Shown here piece by piece: positions 19,011 to 29,152 of a stretch of 64,000 nucleotides of DNA. Within the stretch, counting starts at the first letter, position 1. Each line of letters opens with the position of its first letter. A program made the position numbers and the translations under genes. The notes under the pieces were generated by a model. The model did not search any database, had not been told where the DNA came from, and saw only the letters and a list, made by a program, of their open reading frames with translations. Origin of the DNA: Deinococcus sp045062605 (GTDB taxonomy: Bacteria > Deinococcota > Deinococci > Deinococcales > Deinococcaceae); NCBI RefSeq assembly GCF_045062605.1, contig NZ_JBJGDW010000004.1, positions 1 through 64,000 of the forward strand, read 5' to 3'.

Positions 19011-20081
19011 TCAAACGGATGAACAGTCTATGAGGGCGGTGGCAAACAGGCCCTCGCGCCGCGTCCGCAGCAGCCCCAGAGCCTTGTGGTCCAGTCGGGA
19101 GAGCGCCGCCGCCGCCACCGTCTGCCGGGGTGAGTCGGAGGCCGCCGCATACACATGCAGGGTGATCTGGCGGTGCGTCATGCTGTGCCGGACCTGCCCC
19201 AGCAACTCGCCCGGACGCGCACCCAGCCGGGCGCACAGCTCTTCCAGCACTGTCGCCTCCGTCTCCTGTGGGCCGATCTCAAGCATCGGCAGGCCCATCA
19301 GCCCGCCCAGCAGGCCACCCTCACGCCGCTCCAGCACGGCCTCCCGCTCATCTCCGATCAGCACGGCGACGGCCTGCACCTTCCGCACCGCTGCCCGGAC
19401 TTTAGGGGCGGGAAAGGATGTTGGCGTGCCGCTTGCCAGCGCCGCGCAGTGGGCAGCCAGCGGACATTCGGCGCAGCGCGGGGCCTTGGGCGTGCAGACC
19501 GTCGCGCCCAGGTCCATGACCGCCTCGTTCCACGCGCCGGGGCGGGCGGGGCACAGCAGGGCGTTGGCCCGCGCCTGAATCCAGGCGTCTGTCGGTCTGG
19601 CCTCGCCGTAGAGCCGCGCCAGCACCCGGCGCACATTGCCGTCGTTGACTGCACAGGCCCCACCGAAGGCGAGACTGGCCACGGCGGCGGCGGTGTACGG
19701 CCCCACCCCTGGCAGCGCCAGCCAGCCGCCGTAATCCCCTGGAAAGCCGTTTTGAACGATGATCTTTGCCGCGCGGTGCAGATTGCGGGCGCGGGCGTAA
19801 TAGCCGCAGCCTTCCCAGGCTTTCAACACGGCTTCTATGGGGGCTTCAGCCAGCGCCCGCACGTCGGGAAACGCCTCCAGAAAGCGGCCATAGTAGTGCA
19901 GGCCGCGCGCCACCTGGGTCTGCTGAAGCAGAATCTCGGCCACCCACACGCGGTAGGGGTCACGCGCTCCCTCTGGCCCCAGTCTCCACGGCAACTCACG
20001 GCCCGATGCATCAAACCACGCCAGCAGCGCCGTGCGAATCTTGGGGATGGCCGTGGAAACGGGGTCTGGAACAGCAATCAC
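19011..20081 (-). CDS. mutY: A/G-specific adenine glycosylase MutY
   Basis: Encodes 356 residues from GTG 20081; the TACACT -10 six nt upstream supports this start. The catalytic glutamate lies in VAEILLQQTQV near residue 48, the helix-hairpin-helix in LPGVGPYTAAAVASLAFG near 125, and the conserved aspartate in VNDGNVRRVLARL near 145. The 4Fe-4S cluster ligands are in CTPKAPRCAECPLAAHC (C-x6-C-x2-C-x5-C) near 200. A Nudix-like 8-oxoG-recognition domain fills the C-terminus. The enzyme removes adenine mispaired with 8-oxoguanine, important in a radiation- and oxidation-resistant genus. Confidence 0.95.
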   Translation of the reverse strand: MIAVPDPVSTAIPKIRTALLAWFDASGRELPWRLGPEGARDPYRVWVAEILLQQTQVARGLHYYGRFLEAFPDVRALAEAPIEAVLKAWEGCGYYARARNLHRAAKIIVQNGFPGDYGGWLALPGVGPYTAAAVASLAFGGACAVNDGNVRRVLARLYGEARPTDAWIQARANALLCPARPGAWNEAVMDLGATVCTPKAPRCAECPLAAHCAALASGTPTSFPAPKVRAAVRKVQAVAVLIGDEREAVLERREGGLLGGLMGLPMLEIGPQETEATVLEELCARLGARPGELLGQVRHSMTHRQITLHVYAAASDSPRQTVAAAALSRLDHKALGLLRTRREGLFATALIDCSSV

Positions 20082-20087
20082 CGCGCC

Positions 20088-20093
20088 AGTGTA
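20088..20093 (-). promoter_or_regulatory. Leaderless-type -10 box for mutY
   Basis: TACACT on the minus strand, 6 nt before GTG 20081; no Shine-Dalgarno. Confidence 0.6.
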
Positions 20094-20144
20094 GAGGCGC
20101 GGTGCTGGAAAAACAGTGCGTTTTGTCAGGGGCGGGAGGTGGCT

Positions 20145-21560
20145 CTAGGCCCGCAGACCCAGGCCCTCGCGCTGGGCGGTTTCCGGCCTGCTGCCCGCCG
20201 GGGTGCGGACGCGGCGGCGCACGCCATCGGCGTACTCGGCCAGATCGGTCAGGAGGTCCGCCACGCCCACACGCAGCAGGAACTGGCCGCCGGGCAGCGG
20301 GGTCAGGGCCAGGAAGGGCGCGCGGGTCAGGGTTTCGAGGATGCTGCCCAGTTCGGCGTAATTGACGCCGCTGCCCAGTTTCTCGGCCAGGCGCGGCACG
20401 CTGATCACGCTGTGGGCGGGCTGCTGGGCCAGTGTCAGCAGCACGAAGCTGAAGACGCCGCGCTGCGCCAGATAGGCGCTGACCAGTTCCGCAATGCTGG
20501 CCGCAGATTCCATGTCCACATGCCCGGCCTTCCAGTACCCGCGCAGGTCCACCGGGGACAGTGGGACCAGCCGCGCGTGTTCGATCAGGGCTTCCAGCGC
20601 CTCGTGCGTCAGGCGGGACACGCCCTGCGGGTCTTCGCCCTCGCTGCACAGCATGACGCGGTAGCCGGGTTCCTCGTTCCAGGCGGGCGAGGTCCTGGCC
20701 TGCTCGTCCAGCGCCACCAGCACCGTGTAACCGTGCGCCCCCAGTTCGGCCTTCAGTCTCAGCACGCCGCCGCCCAGATCGTCCAGGCGGTAGCCAGTCA
20801 GGTGGGCCAGTTCGGCCAGTTGTGCCGTCGGCTGCCTGGCCTCTGCGCCGCGCTGGAACTCGGGAGCGGCGCGCGGTGTCAGGGCGGACGGTCCTGCGGC
20901 CACGGCCTGGGCGGTGGCGACTGACCCGGCAGGCGCAGACGCATTGGATGCAGACTGGCCTGCGACGGGCTGACTGGAAACGGGAACGCTGCCCCACTCG
21001 GCCTGGGTCCGTTCGGCGGGCGGTCTGGGCTGAACGCGGCCCACCTGCGTTTGGGCTGCCGCTTCCGCCGCATTGGCCCGCACCTCGGTCACCCGGACAT
21101 CGCCCGCGCCGGTTTCGGATGCGGGTGCCTCGGCTGGACGGGCTTCTGCGGGCTGGGCCTGTGTAGGCTGGGGCTGCGGCACTTCCTGCATCCGCACCTC
21201 GCGCACATGGGGGGTGGAGGACACCACCACACGGCGCGTTTCCGGGGCCTTGTTGGGTTCGCGGCGGGGCGAGGCTGGCGGCGCATAGGGCTTGACGATG
21301 GCCTCCACCTGATAGCGTGCCGGGGCCAGATTGGTAATGTTCAACACGTCGTTCACGCCCAGATGCTGCGCGTGGTACAGCCCACCCAAACCCCAGATAC
21401 GGGCGCGCTCGGTATCCACCTGCACGCTATGTTCGTCGCCCTTGTCGTCCACGAAAACGGCGGGGCCGCTCTGATTGAAAGTGGGTTGCAGGTATTTTAG
21501 GATGCTGAGACTGCCTTCTTGCAGACAGGGCCGGGTCACGATGTAACGCATTGATTTCAT
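20145..21560 (-). CDS. Unrecognised 471-residue protein with two folded ends and a long linker
   Basis: ATG 21560 is chosen because GGAGG lies about 9 nt upstream; the frame extends upstream without one. Residues about 1-95 form a compact domain (RYIVTRPCLQEGSLSILKYL, then GLGGLYHAQHLGVNDVLNIT) whose GLYHAQ-LGVNDVL pattern recalls the LGVGDVL turn of B3/AbrB-like barrel domains; this is a guess. Residues about 100-240 are a low-complexity Ala/Pro/Glu/Gln linker with repeats such as QPQPTQAQPAEARPAEAPAS. Residues about 245-471 are folded again (LTGYRLDDLGGGVLRLKAEL; ISVPRLAEKLGSGVNYAELG, a winged-helix-like segment). It ends 63 bp before mutY. Possibly a DNA- or RNA-binding protein; function unknown. 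Confidence 0.65.
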   Translation of the reverse strand: MKSMRYIVTRPCLQEGSLSILKYLQPTFNQSGPAVFVDDKGDEHSVQVDTERARIWGLGGLYHAQHLGVNDVLNITNLAPARYQVEAIVKPYAPPASPRREPNKAPETRRVVVSSTPHVREVRMQEVPQPQPTQAQPAEARPAEAPASETGAGDVRVTEVRANAAEAAAQTQVGRVQPRPPAERTQAEWGSVPVSSQPVAGQSASNASAPAGSVATAQAVAAGPSALTPRAAPEFQRGAEARQPTAQLAELAHLTGYRLDDLGGGVLRLKAELGAHGYTVLVALDEQARTSPAWNEEPGYRVMLCSEGEDPQGVSRLTHEALEALIEHARLVPLSPVDLRGYWKAGHVDMESAASIAELVSAYLAQRGVFSFVLLTLAQQPAHSVISVPRLAEKLGSGVNYAELGSILETLTRAPFLALTPLPGGQFLLRVGVADLLTDLAEYADGVRRRVRTPAGSRPETAQREGLGLRA

Positions 21561-21794
21561 GCGGGAAACCTCCATTTGAAACGCACGCACCTGACCTGGG
21601 AGGCCAACGGCGCGTGATGGTGCGGTCTGAATTGTCTCTAAAGTAGCAGAATGCGGCGGTCTGTGGGGTGCCAACCACCCACCTGCCCCCAACGTGCCCC
21701 CAGGGTGGCGTGAAATGGGAAAGATGAGGCGAGGCGCAAGCCCTTGGCGGCCCGCTCAGCACAGATCGTGGGTCATATTTTCGTGGCTCACCTT

Positions 21795-21800
21795 TATCCT
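21795..21800 (+). promoter_or_regulatory. Leaderless-type -10 box for the NTF2-like gene
   Basis: TATCCT ends 7 nt before ATG 21808, which decides this start over upstream in-frame codons. Confidence 0.6.
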
Positions 21801-21807
21801 GACAGGC

Positions 21808-22296
21808 ATGAATCCGTCTGGTTCCGCCCTTACCTCTGCCGCCGTTTCAGGCCCCAGTACAACTGCGTCCGGCCAAACAGGCTCCGGCCCGCAGGCCAGG
21901 ACGCATGACCTGATCACCCGCTATTACGCCGCCTTCAATGCCAACGATCCGGCGGGCATGCTGGAAGTGCTGAGTGACGACGTGCAGCACGACATCAACC
22001 AGGGCGGCAGCGAGCTGGGCCGGAACGCCTTCCGTGCCTTTCTGGCCCACATGGACGTCCATTACCGCGAGCAGGCCCGTGACCTGACCGTGATGGCCAG
22101 TGCTGACGGCCTGCGCGCCGCCGCCGAATTCGTGATCCACGGCGAGTACCTGAAGACCGACGAGGGTCTGCCCCCCGCGAAGGGCCAGGAGTATGCGCTG
22201 CCAGTGGGCGCGTTCTTCGAGGTCCACGGCGGCCTGATCACCCGCGTGACCAACTACTACAACCTTCAGGACTGGACCCGGCAGGTGGGCGGCTGA
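21808..22296 (+). CDS. SnoaL/NTF2-like, ketosteroid isomerase-related protein
   Basis: Encodes 162 residues from ATG 21808, chosen because of the -10 box. After a Ser/Thr/Gly-rich tail, residues about 35-160 form an NTF2-like alpha-beta cone: ITRYYAAFNANDPAGMLEVL, DDVQHDINQGGSELGRNAFRAF, FVIHGEYLKTDEGLPPAKGQ, and a final FFEVHGGLITRVTNYYN. This resembles the ketosteroid isomerase-related group (TIGR02096 type, from memory). Members are small homodimeric enzymes or ligand binders of unknown substrate. The next gene, an acetyltransferase, starts 2 nt after the stop, so they form an operon. Confidence 0.8.
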   Translation: MNPSGSALTSAAVSGPSTTASGQTGSGPQARTHDLITRYYAAFNANDPAGMLEVLSDDVQHDINQGGSELGRNAFRAFLAHMDVHYREQARDLTVMASADGLRAAAEFVIHGEYLKTDEGLPPAKGQEYALPVGAFFEVHGGLITRVTNYYNLQDWTRQVGG

Positions 22297-22298
22297 GC

Positions 22299-22886
22299 AT
22301 GAACGTCACGGCGCTGAGCGGCCCGGACCTGCGCCCCTTCTTAGGCGATCTGGCACGGCTGCGGACGCGGGTTTTCCGCGCGTTTCCGTACCTGTACGGC
22401 GGCACTCCCGAATACGAGGAGGCGTACCTGCGAACCTATCTGGACGCCCGTGACGCCGTGATCATCCTGGCCCGCGACGGCGGGGAGGTCGTCGGCGCGA
22501 GTACCGCCGTGCCGCTGATCCACGAGACACTAGAGGTCCGGGCACCGTTTGAACCCCCTGAATTTGACGTGTCCGACGTGCTGTATTTGGGCGAGAGCGT
22601 ACTGCTGCCCGAATACCGGGGACGCGGCCTGGGTCACGCGTTTTTCGACGGGCGCGAGGCGCATGCGAGGCGACTGGGGCTGGGTGTAACTGCCTTTTGC
22701 GCCGTGCAAAGGCCAGAAGACCACCCGGCCCGCCCTGCCGACTACCGCCCACTGAACGCCTTCTGGGCCGCGCGTGGCTACGTCGAGCGGCCTGATCTCC
22801 AGACGGCGATGGGCTGGCAGGACGTGGGCGACACAGCAGAAACGCCCAAGCCGATGCGGTTCTGGCTCAGGCGCGAGAAAGATTGA
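22299..22886 (+). CDS. GNAT-family N-acetyltransferase
   Basis: Encodes 195 residues from ATG 22299, starting 2 nt after the previous stop. The acetyl-CoA binding motif A is LYLGESVLLPEYRGRGLGHAFFDGREAHARR near residues 93-123: the RGRGLG loop binds the pyrophosphate. FCAVQRPEDHPARPADYRPL and FWAARGYVERPDLQTAMGW follow; AFWAARGY is the usual GNAT helix-strand end. It transfers acetyl from acetyl-CoA to an amine; the substrate is unknown. Likely cotranscribed with the NTF2-like gene. Confidence 0.82.
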   Translation: MNVTALSGPDLRPFLGDLARLRTRVFRAFPYLYGGTPEYEEAYLRTYLDARDAVIILARDGGEVVGASTAVPLIHETLEVRAPFEPPEFDVSDVLYLGESVLLPEYRGRGLGHAFFDGREAHARRLGLGVTAFCAVQRPEDHPARPADYRPLNAFWAARGYVERPDLQTAMGWQDVGDTAETPKPMRFWLRREKD

Positions 22887-22887
22887 A

Positions 22888-23115
22888 TCAGCGGGCGGCG
22901 GCCTGTTTCTCTGCGGCCAGCCGCTTCTTGTTCTCGTTCCAGCCGTAGGAGCGCACGGCGTCCACGACGAACCACACCGCCAGTACCAGCGCCAGCCCGG
23001 CCCACAGCCAGCTTCCCGAACGCATGGCGAAAAAGGCTCCCACCGCGCACAACGCCCCCAGCAACACGCTGAAGATCAGGACGATGTGGGGGGGCACGCG
23101 GCGGTTGCCAAACAT
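22888..23115 (-). CDS. Small two-helix membrane protein
   Basis: Encodes 75 residues from ATG 23115. Two hydrophobic segments, IVLIFSVLLGALCAVGAFFA (residues 11-30) and SWLWAGLALVLAVWFVVDAV (34-54), are followed by a charged tail NENKKRLAAEKQAAAR. It converges on the acetyltransferase gene (stops 1 nt apart). Function unknown. Base composition and codon choice match the neighbours. Confidence 0.65.
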   Translation of the reverse strand: MFGNRRVPPHIVLIFSVLLGALCAVGAFFAMRSGSWLWAGLALVLAVWFVVDAVRSYGWNENKKRLAAEKQAAAR

Positions 23116-23139
23116 GGGGTCAGTGTAAGGGGCGGACTC

Positions 23140-23606
23140 TTACGCTTCTCTGTCAGCGACTGAGTGCGAGAGCATCACGCCCTGCACCTCGTCCACCGCA
23201 TACCCACAAGCCTCGTAAAACGCCCCCGCCTCCGAGTTGTCGGACAGCACCCAGACTTCCTCAATTCCCTCGGCGCGCATCTGGGCGTGCAAAGCGTCTA
23301 CCAATGCGCGTCCCACGCCCTTACGCCGCCAGCCCTCGCGCACGCCGCGCCGATCTCGTCGAACAGGACGTGCCGGGCCTCGCCGTGTCGCTGACGATGA
23401 ACATAGGCCATCAGAAAGCCAATCGGCTGGCCGTCTGCCTCGGCGTGCCAGTGCCACACGGCGGGATCGGACAGGTAGGCGTGGGCATCTGCCGGAGCCA
23501 GCGGCGGGCTGGCTTCCTCGCCCGTGAAGTCGGTTTCCTCGTGGGCGAGGAGGACCAGGGCGTGTTCATCGCCAGGGCCGAGACGGCGAACGGTGAAAGG
23601 CGGCAT
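23140..23606 (-). pseudogene. GNAT acetyltransferase gene with a frameshift
   Basis: Two minus-strand frames together encode one GNAT protein. From ATG 23606 (MPPFTVRRLGPGDEHALVLL) the first frame runs to HVLFDEIG near 23348. Beyond it the sequence makes sense only in the next frame: VREGWRRKGVGRALVDALH, with the acetyl-CoA loop RRKGVGRALV, then SEAGAFYEACGYAVDEV, ending at 23140. The span is 467 nt, one short of a multiple of three. This fits the loss of one base in the GC run near 23345. The first frame unshifted runs into a nonsense tail. Either a pseudogene or a sequencing/assembly error; a resequencing read would settle it. Confidence 0.75.
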
Positions 23607-23733
23607 GTCCCAGTTTGAGGGTGGTGTGTACAGGCGTGCATCAGCCAATTGACGCATCTCTGCCCCGCTGCCCCATCGTTTTCATGGCCCCTTTGCAAGA
23701 CTGCCGAAAGAGAGGGCTTTTTAAGCTGAGCGC

Positions 23734-24369
23734 GTGACCTTCCCCGAAGACGCCGTCCTGCGACGCCCTGCCGCTCCGGCCAAAGCCCCCAGCCAGGCCC
23801 TTGGCTTCTTCCTGAATTTTTTCTTGCCTGGCGCTGGATTCTCCCTGATCGGGCGCTGGGGCTGGCATCTGGGCTGGTTCGGCATCCTGGCGGCGCTGAA
23901 CGTCGTGGTTGCCATTCTTTCGCTGACCAGCAGTTCGCCGTTGCTCCTGCTGCTGCCCCTGATCGGCTTCATCGTCATGCACGTCCACTTCGCCCGCATC
24001 TATGACTGGCACGAGGAGCGCGGCGTCTGGCCGCCCCTGGAGCCTGTGTTGAAAGCGGTGCTGATAGCCGGCCATTTCTTCGTCGGGTTCATCCTGACCG
24101 GTATCCTGGCCGCCGTCCTGATTCCCAACCTGCTGGGCGCACGGGAGCGCGCCATGCAGGTTGGAGAGCAGGCCACTGCGCGCAATGTTTACACGATGAT
24201 GATGGTTCAGGAGGTCGATAAAACCCTTCGCAGCGGGCCGTGTGACCTGGGCGAGTTGCCTGAAGACAACCGGGCCACGATCACCGCCTGCACAGTGGAG
24301 CTTCGGGACGGCGGGGAACCCGCGCTGAACCTGACCTTTGACAGCGGACGGCAGATCAGTCTGCCCTGA
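23734..24369 (+). CDS. Membrane protein with an embedded pilin-like segment
   Basis: Encodes 211 residues from GTG 23734. The N-terminal half has two or three hydrophobic segments (FFLNFFLPGAGFSLIGRWGW; GWFGILAALNVVVAILSL; LLLLLPLIGFIVMHVHF), a layout like bacterial TM2-type or small multi-helix proteins. Then, from about residue 115, FVGFILTGILAAVLIPNLLG and ARERAMQVGEQATARNVYT closely copy the mature N-terminal helix of type IV pilins and pseudopilins (GILAAVLIPNL followed by A-A-x-ARNV). The segment lacks a prepilin leader peptide, being internal. The C-terminal 50 residues form a small hydrophilic domain with two cysteines (CDLGE, ITACTVELRDGG). Function unknown. Confidence 0.7.
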   Translation: MTFPEDAVLRRPAAPAKAPSQALGFFLNFFLPGAGFSLIGRWGWHLGWFGILAALNVVVAILSLTSSSPLLLLLPLIGFIVMHVHFARIYDWHEERGVWPPLEPVLKAVLIAGHFFVGFILTGILAAVLIPNLLGARERAMQVGEQATARNVYTMMMVQEVDKTLRSGPCDLGELPEDNRATITACTVELRDGGEPALNLTFDSGRQISLP

Positions 24370-24440
24370 GCCTGAATCCGCCCCCCATCTGGCGCATCGC
24401 TTCCCGTCCGTCCCACGCTCTTCATGCCACACTTGACCGG

Positions 24441-25972
<1,532 letters not shown>

Positions 25973-25976
<4 letters not shown>

Positions 25977-26386
25977 GGCGTATAGGGGCAGGTGTGGCCA
26001 TCTTGAAGGAAGGGAAAGTGCTGCTGATCCGGCGGGGGGATAATGGCCTGTGGGACGTGCCGGGCGGGGGGCTGGAATCAGGCGAAATGCCAGAGGCCGC
26101 AGCACGGCGCGAACTGAGCGAGGAAACCAGCCTGAGCGTCGGCGCTCTGCGTCCACTGGCCGTGTTTCAGCATTCGTACACCTACCCGGATGGAAATGTT
26201 GTGGACTGGACTACCCACGTGTTCACCGCTGCTTATTCCAGTGGTGAGGCGCAGGCGGGTGATGACGCCCATGAGGCGCGCTGGTGGCCTTTACAGGCGT
26301 TACCGCAAGCTATCTCGGAGACAACAATCAGTTATTTCGCGGCGCTGAGGCAACCTCCGCCTCTGCTTCAACACGCTGGGAATTGA
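25973..26386 (+). CDS. Nudix hydrolase
   Basis: Encodes 137 residues from ATG 25973, overlapping crtO by 4 nt. The Nudix box lies at about residues 35-58: GGGLESGEMPEAAARRELSE then ETSL. The family pattern GX5EX7REUXEEXGU is kept, except that its last glycine is a serine (REL-SEETSL), a mild departure. Such enzymes hydrolyse nucleoside diphosphates linked to another moiety; the substrate here is unknown. Nudix genes sit between crtO and cruF in Deinococcus, so a role in isoprenoid diphosphate or housecleaning chemistry is possible but unproven. It overlaps cruF by translational coupling. Confidence 0.88.
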
Positions 26387-26388
26387 CC

Positions 26389-27339
26389 TTGATCCGTCTC
26401 CCACCCACCATTCTCCGCACTGGCCTCGCCTTTGCCGCGCTGGGCATTGCTTTTGCGGGTGCGCTGCTGGTCCTGACAGATCGGAGTGCAGGCTGGGCAC
26501 TCATTGCCATTGGGGTGCCGCTCTCCGGCCTTCTGGCGCTGGCAGGCGACGCGCTGGGTGGCGGATTCTCCAGAACGCTTCAGGACCGGACACGGCAACT
26601 CATTTCCGAGACGCGCCCGTGGATGTGGCTGATTGCCCTGTACGCCGTTTTGCACATTCCCGTGCCGCTGTGGCCGGAGGGCTTCGGCATCCTGGGGCTG
26701 GCAAGTACGGCGGCGCTGTTCGTGGGTGCGCTGCTGTACGCCGCCGAGCGCGTGGGCTGGGGCCGCTCCTGGCTGATGGCCGCGCTGGCCTGTGGCCTGG
26801 GCCTGGGCGCGGAAGTGATCGGCACCCGCACCGGCTTTCCCTTCGGCATCTACTCCTACGCCACCGCCCCCGCTCCTCTGGTGCTGGGCGTGCCACTGAT
26901 GGTGCCGCTGGGCTGGTTCGCCCTGACGCTGTCGGGCCTGTTGCTCTCTGGCGGGCGGGTGTGGCTGGCCGGGCTGCTGCTGGCCCTGTGGGATGTGGGT
27001 CTGGAGCCGCTGATGACCGCCCAGCACTACTGGCTCTGGAGTGACCCGAATCCCATCTGGGCAGGCGCACCGTTGCAGAACTTTCTGGGCTGGTGGGCGG
27101 TGGCAAGTGGCATTTCATGGGTGTTGCTGAAAATCGGACCTGGGGTCTTTTTCCCTTCTCTCCTCGTGGGCAACAGAGTTCCCCGAACCTCATTCAATTT
27201 CGCTGTCGCTTACCCGATTGAAGCCTTCTTTCTCCCCGGCGGGCTGGTGCTGGTGGGCCGTTATCTGGAGGCCGCTGTCACCCTGGGGGCGATGTTGCTG
27301 GGCCTCGCTCTGGCGCAGGTGGTGAGACGGCGTGGTTGA
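26389..27339 (+). CDS. cruF: Carotenoid 1,2-hydratase CruF
   Basis: Encodes 316 residues. I chose TTG 26389 because CTGGGA lies about 8 nt upstream; TTG 26383, overlapping the Nudix stop as TTGA, is an alternative. The product is an integral membrane protein of about seven helices and of the carotenoid 1,2-hydratase family. Motifs are VGWGRSWLMAALACGLGLGAE, IGTRTGFPFGIYSYAT near 160 and WDVGLEPLMTAQHYWLWSDP near 205, with FLGWWAVASG. It hydrates the psi-end double bond of carotenes such as gamma-carotene, giving the tertiary 1-hydroxyl of deinoxanthin. No cofactor is needed in the known members. Confidence 0.86.
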   Translation: MIRLPPTILRTGLAFAALGIAFAGALLVLTDRSAGWALIAIGVPLSGLLALAGDALGGGFSRTLQDRTRQLISETRPWMWLIALYAVLHIPVPLWPEGFGILGLASTAALFVGALLYAAERVGWGRSWLMAALACGLGLGAEVIGTRTGFPFGIYSYATAPAPLVLGVPLMVPLGWFALTLSGLLLSGGRVWLAGLLLALWDVGLEPLMTAQHYWLWSDPNPIWAGAPLQNFLGWWAVASGISWVLLKIGPGVFFPSLLVGNRVPRTSFNFAVAYPIEAFFLPGGLVLVGRYLEAAVTLGAMLLGLALAQVVRRRG

Positions 27340-27988
27340 CCTCGCTCCGTGGGCCACGCCAGTTCTCAAGCGCAGCATTCGCCACAGCCTGCGCAGTGGG
27401 CTGGGTGGCATGTGGGTGCGCGGTTCCCTGCCAGCAGGTGGCGCGGTTCTGGCTCCCAACCACAACTCCTGGTGGGACGGCTACGTGCTGCGCGAACTGG
27501 CGTGGTGGGCGGGCGCGGATTTCCGGGTGCTGATGACCGCGCGGCAACTGGGGCGTTTTCCCTTCCTACGGCGTATGGGCGCACTGGAAGCGGGCCATGT
27601 GCGGGAGGCGGCGCGAAGTGCGCGGGAGGGTGCATGGGTGGCGGTCTTCCCGGAAGGAGCCGTGCAGCCGCCTGGACCCCTGGCCGAGTTGCATCCCGGC
27701 GCGGCGTGGATCGCGCGAACGGCGGGCGTCCCCCTGATTCCCGTGGCTCTGCGCGTGGTGATGCGCGGCGGACAGTGGCCGGAGGCGTATCTGCGGATCG
27801 GGAAGGCGACAACCGATCTCTCAGCCGCACTGGCGCACGAATTGAACCTGCTGGACGCCGAACTCGCCTCCAGTGACCCGGAGCAACCTCTGGCCGGATA
27901 CCTGCGCGTCATGCGGGGGCGGACGAGTGGAACGGAAACGGTGGACTGGCCTGCCCGCCTGCTGACGCTGATCACGGGGGACCGTTGA
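27332..27988 (+). CDS. PlsC-like acyltransferase
   Basis: Encodes 218 residues from GTG 27332, overlapping cruF by 8 nt. A 1-acylglycerol-3-phosphate acyltransferase fold is indicated by NHNSWWDGYVLRELAWW near residue 43, which varies the canonical NHxxxxD (here N-H-N-S-W-W-D, keeping the His and Asp six apart), and by VAVFPEGAVQPPG near 104 (the FPEG motif). It lacks any membrane anchor except hydrophobic loops. Substrate may be phospholipid, or, given the neighbours, a hydroxylated or glycosylated carotenoid, as the carotenoid acyltransferase CruD is from a related group. Its stop overlaps the next start (TTGA). Confidence 0.82.
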   Translation: MVDLAPWATPVLKRSIRHSLRSGLGGMWVRGSLPAGGAVLAPNHNSWWDGYVLRELAWWAGADFRVLMTARQLGRFPFLRRMGALEAGHVREAARSAREGAWVAVFPEGAVQPPGPLAELHPGAAWIARTAGVPLIPVALRVVMRGGQWPEAYLRIGKATTDLSAALAHELNLLDAELASSDPEQPLAGYLRVMRGRTSGTETVDWPARLLTLITGDR

Positions 27989-29097
27989 AGCCCTTTGCCC
28001 GCGCCTACCACACCTTCGCCTTCGCGTGGCTGGCAAGTAAAGTGGCGGTGCTGCTGATCAATGCCGTGACCTTTCCGCGCCTGCGCTCCCGCCCCACGCC
28101 GGACGGCGGCCCCCGCGTCTCCATCCTGATTCCCGCCCGTGACGAAGCCGCCAACCTGCCCTTGACTCTCCCCAGCGTGCTGGCGCAGGGGGCCGATGAG
28201 GTGATCGTGTTGGACGACAGCAGCACCGATGGCACGGCAGAAATCGCGTCTGGGCTGGGCGCGCGGGTGGTGCGGGGTCAGCCCCTGCCCCCAGGCTGGT
28301 TCGGCAAGCCGTGGGCCTGTCAGCAGCTTTCCATCCTGGCGTCGGGTGACATCCTGATCTTCACCGACGCGGACGTGACGTGGCATGCGGGCGCTCTGGG
28401 GGCCGTGCTGCACGAGCTGGAGGCGTCCAGAGCCGACTTGCTGAGCGTGCAGCCACGTCAATCCAATCGCACCCTGGGCGAGCGCCTGCTGACGCCGCTG
28501 GTGGACGCCGCCGTGCTGTCCTATTTTCCCTACCCGGCCATCAGGCAGCCGCAGGCAGCCGCCACGATTGCCAACGGGCAGGTGATGGCCTTTCGCCGCG
28601 TGGCGTTGGAGGGGGCCGGGGGCTACGCGCTGGTGCGCCGGGAACTGCTGGAAGACATGCAACTGGCCCGCCGATTAAAGGCCCGTGGGGGCCGGGTGGC
28701 CTCGGCCCTAGGGCAGGACGTCATCGGTGTGCGGATGTACCGCTCGTACCCGGATTCGGTGCGCGGCTTTTCCAAGAATGTGCTGCCCATTCACCTGCAT
28801 TCGCGTCCGCTGCTGCTGCTGAGCGCGGTGGCCCATCTGGCTGTCTATACGCTGCCGTGGTTGCTGCCTGTGTTGGGGCGGCCAGTGCCGGGGGCAAGGG
28901 CCTTGCGCGTGCTGGGCCTGCTGGAGCGAACCGCCGTGGCCCTGATCGCGGGCCGCCGCACCCCCGCCGACTTGCTGGAAGGGGTGCTGGGGCCAGTCAC
29001 GCCGCTGCTGGCACTCCCGGTGTACCTGCGGGCGGCGCGGCGGCGGGTGGTCTGGAAGGGCCGCGAATACCCGCAGGGTGGAGGGGGAAAGGATTAG
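27985..29097 (+). CDS. Family 2 glycosyltransferase of the carotenoid cluster
   Basis: Encodes 370 residues from TTG 27985, overlapping the acyltransferase stop as TTGA. N-terminal helix FAWLASKVAVLLINAVTF, then a GT-A domain: VSILIPARDEAANLPLTLPS near residue 45, DEVIVLDDSSTDGTAEIASG near 72, ILIFTDADVTWHAGAL with the DxD metal site near 115, and a Q-R-R-like REL-LEDMQLARRL near 220. The C-terminal third has three to four hydrophobic segments. The family resembles the carotenoid/hopanoid-related glycosyltransferases (CruC, CrtQ type). It probably adds a sugar to a lipid hydroxyl; a hydroxylated carotenoid is a good candidate, from context only. Confidence 0.78.
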   Translation: MKPFARAYHTFAFAWLASKVAVLLINAVTFPRLRSRPTPDGGPRVSILIPARDEAANLPLTLPSVLAQGADEVIVLDDSSTDGTAEIASGLGARVVRGQPLPPGWFGKPWACQQLSILASGDILIFTDADVTWHAGALGAVLHELEASRADLLSVQPRQSNRTLGERLLTPLVDAAVLSYFPYPAIRQPQAAATIANGQVMAFRRVALEGAGGYALVRRELLEDMQLARRLKARGGRVASALGQDVIGVRMYRSYPDSVRGFSKNVLPIHLHSRPLLLLSAVAHLAVYTLPWLLPVLGRPVPGARALRVLGLLERTAVALIAGRRTPADLLEGVLGPVTPLLALPVYLRAARRRVVWKGREYPQGGGGKD

Positions 29098-29152
29098 CTT
29101 TTGCTGGCCCTGCCCGTCAGCTTCACCTCAGCAAACGGGCCGAGGCTGGGGC

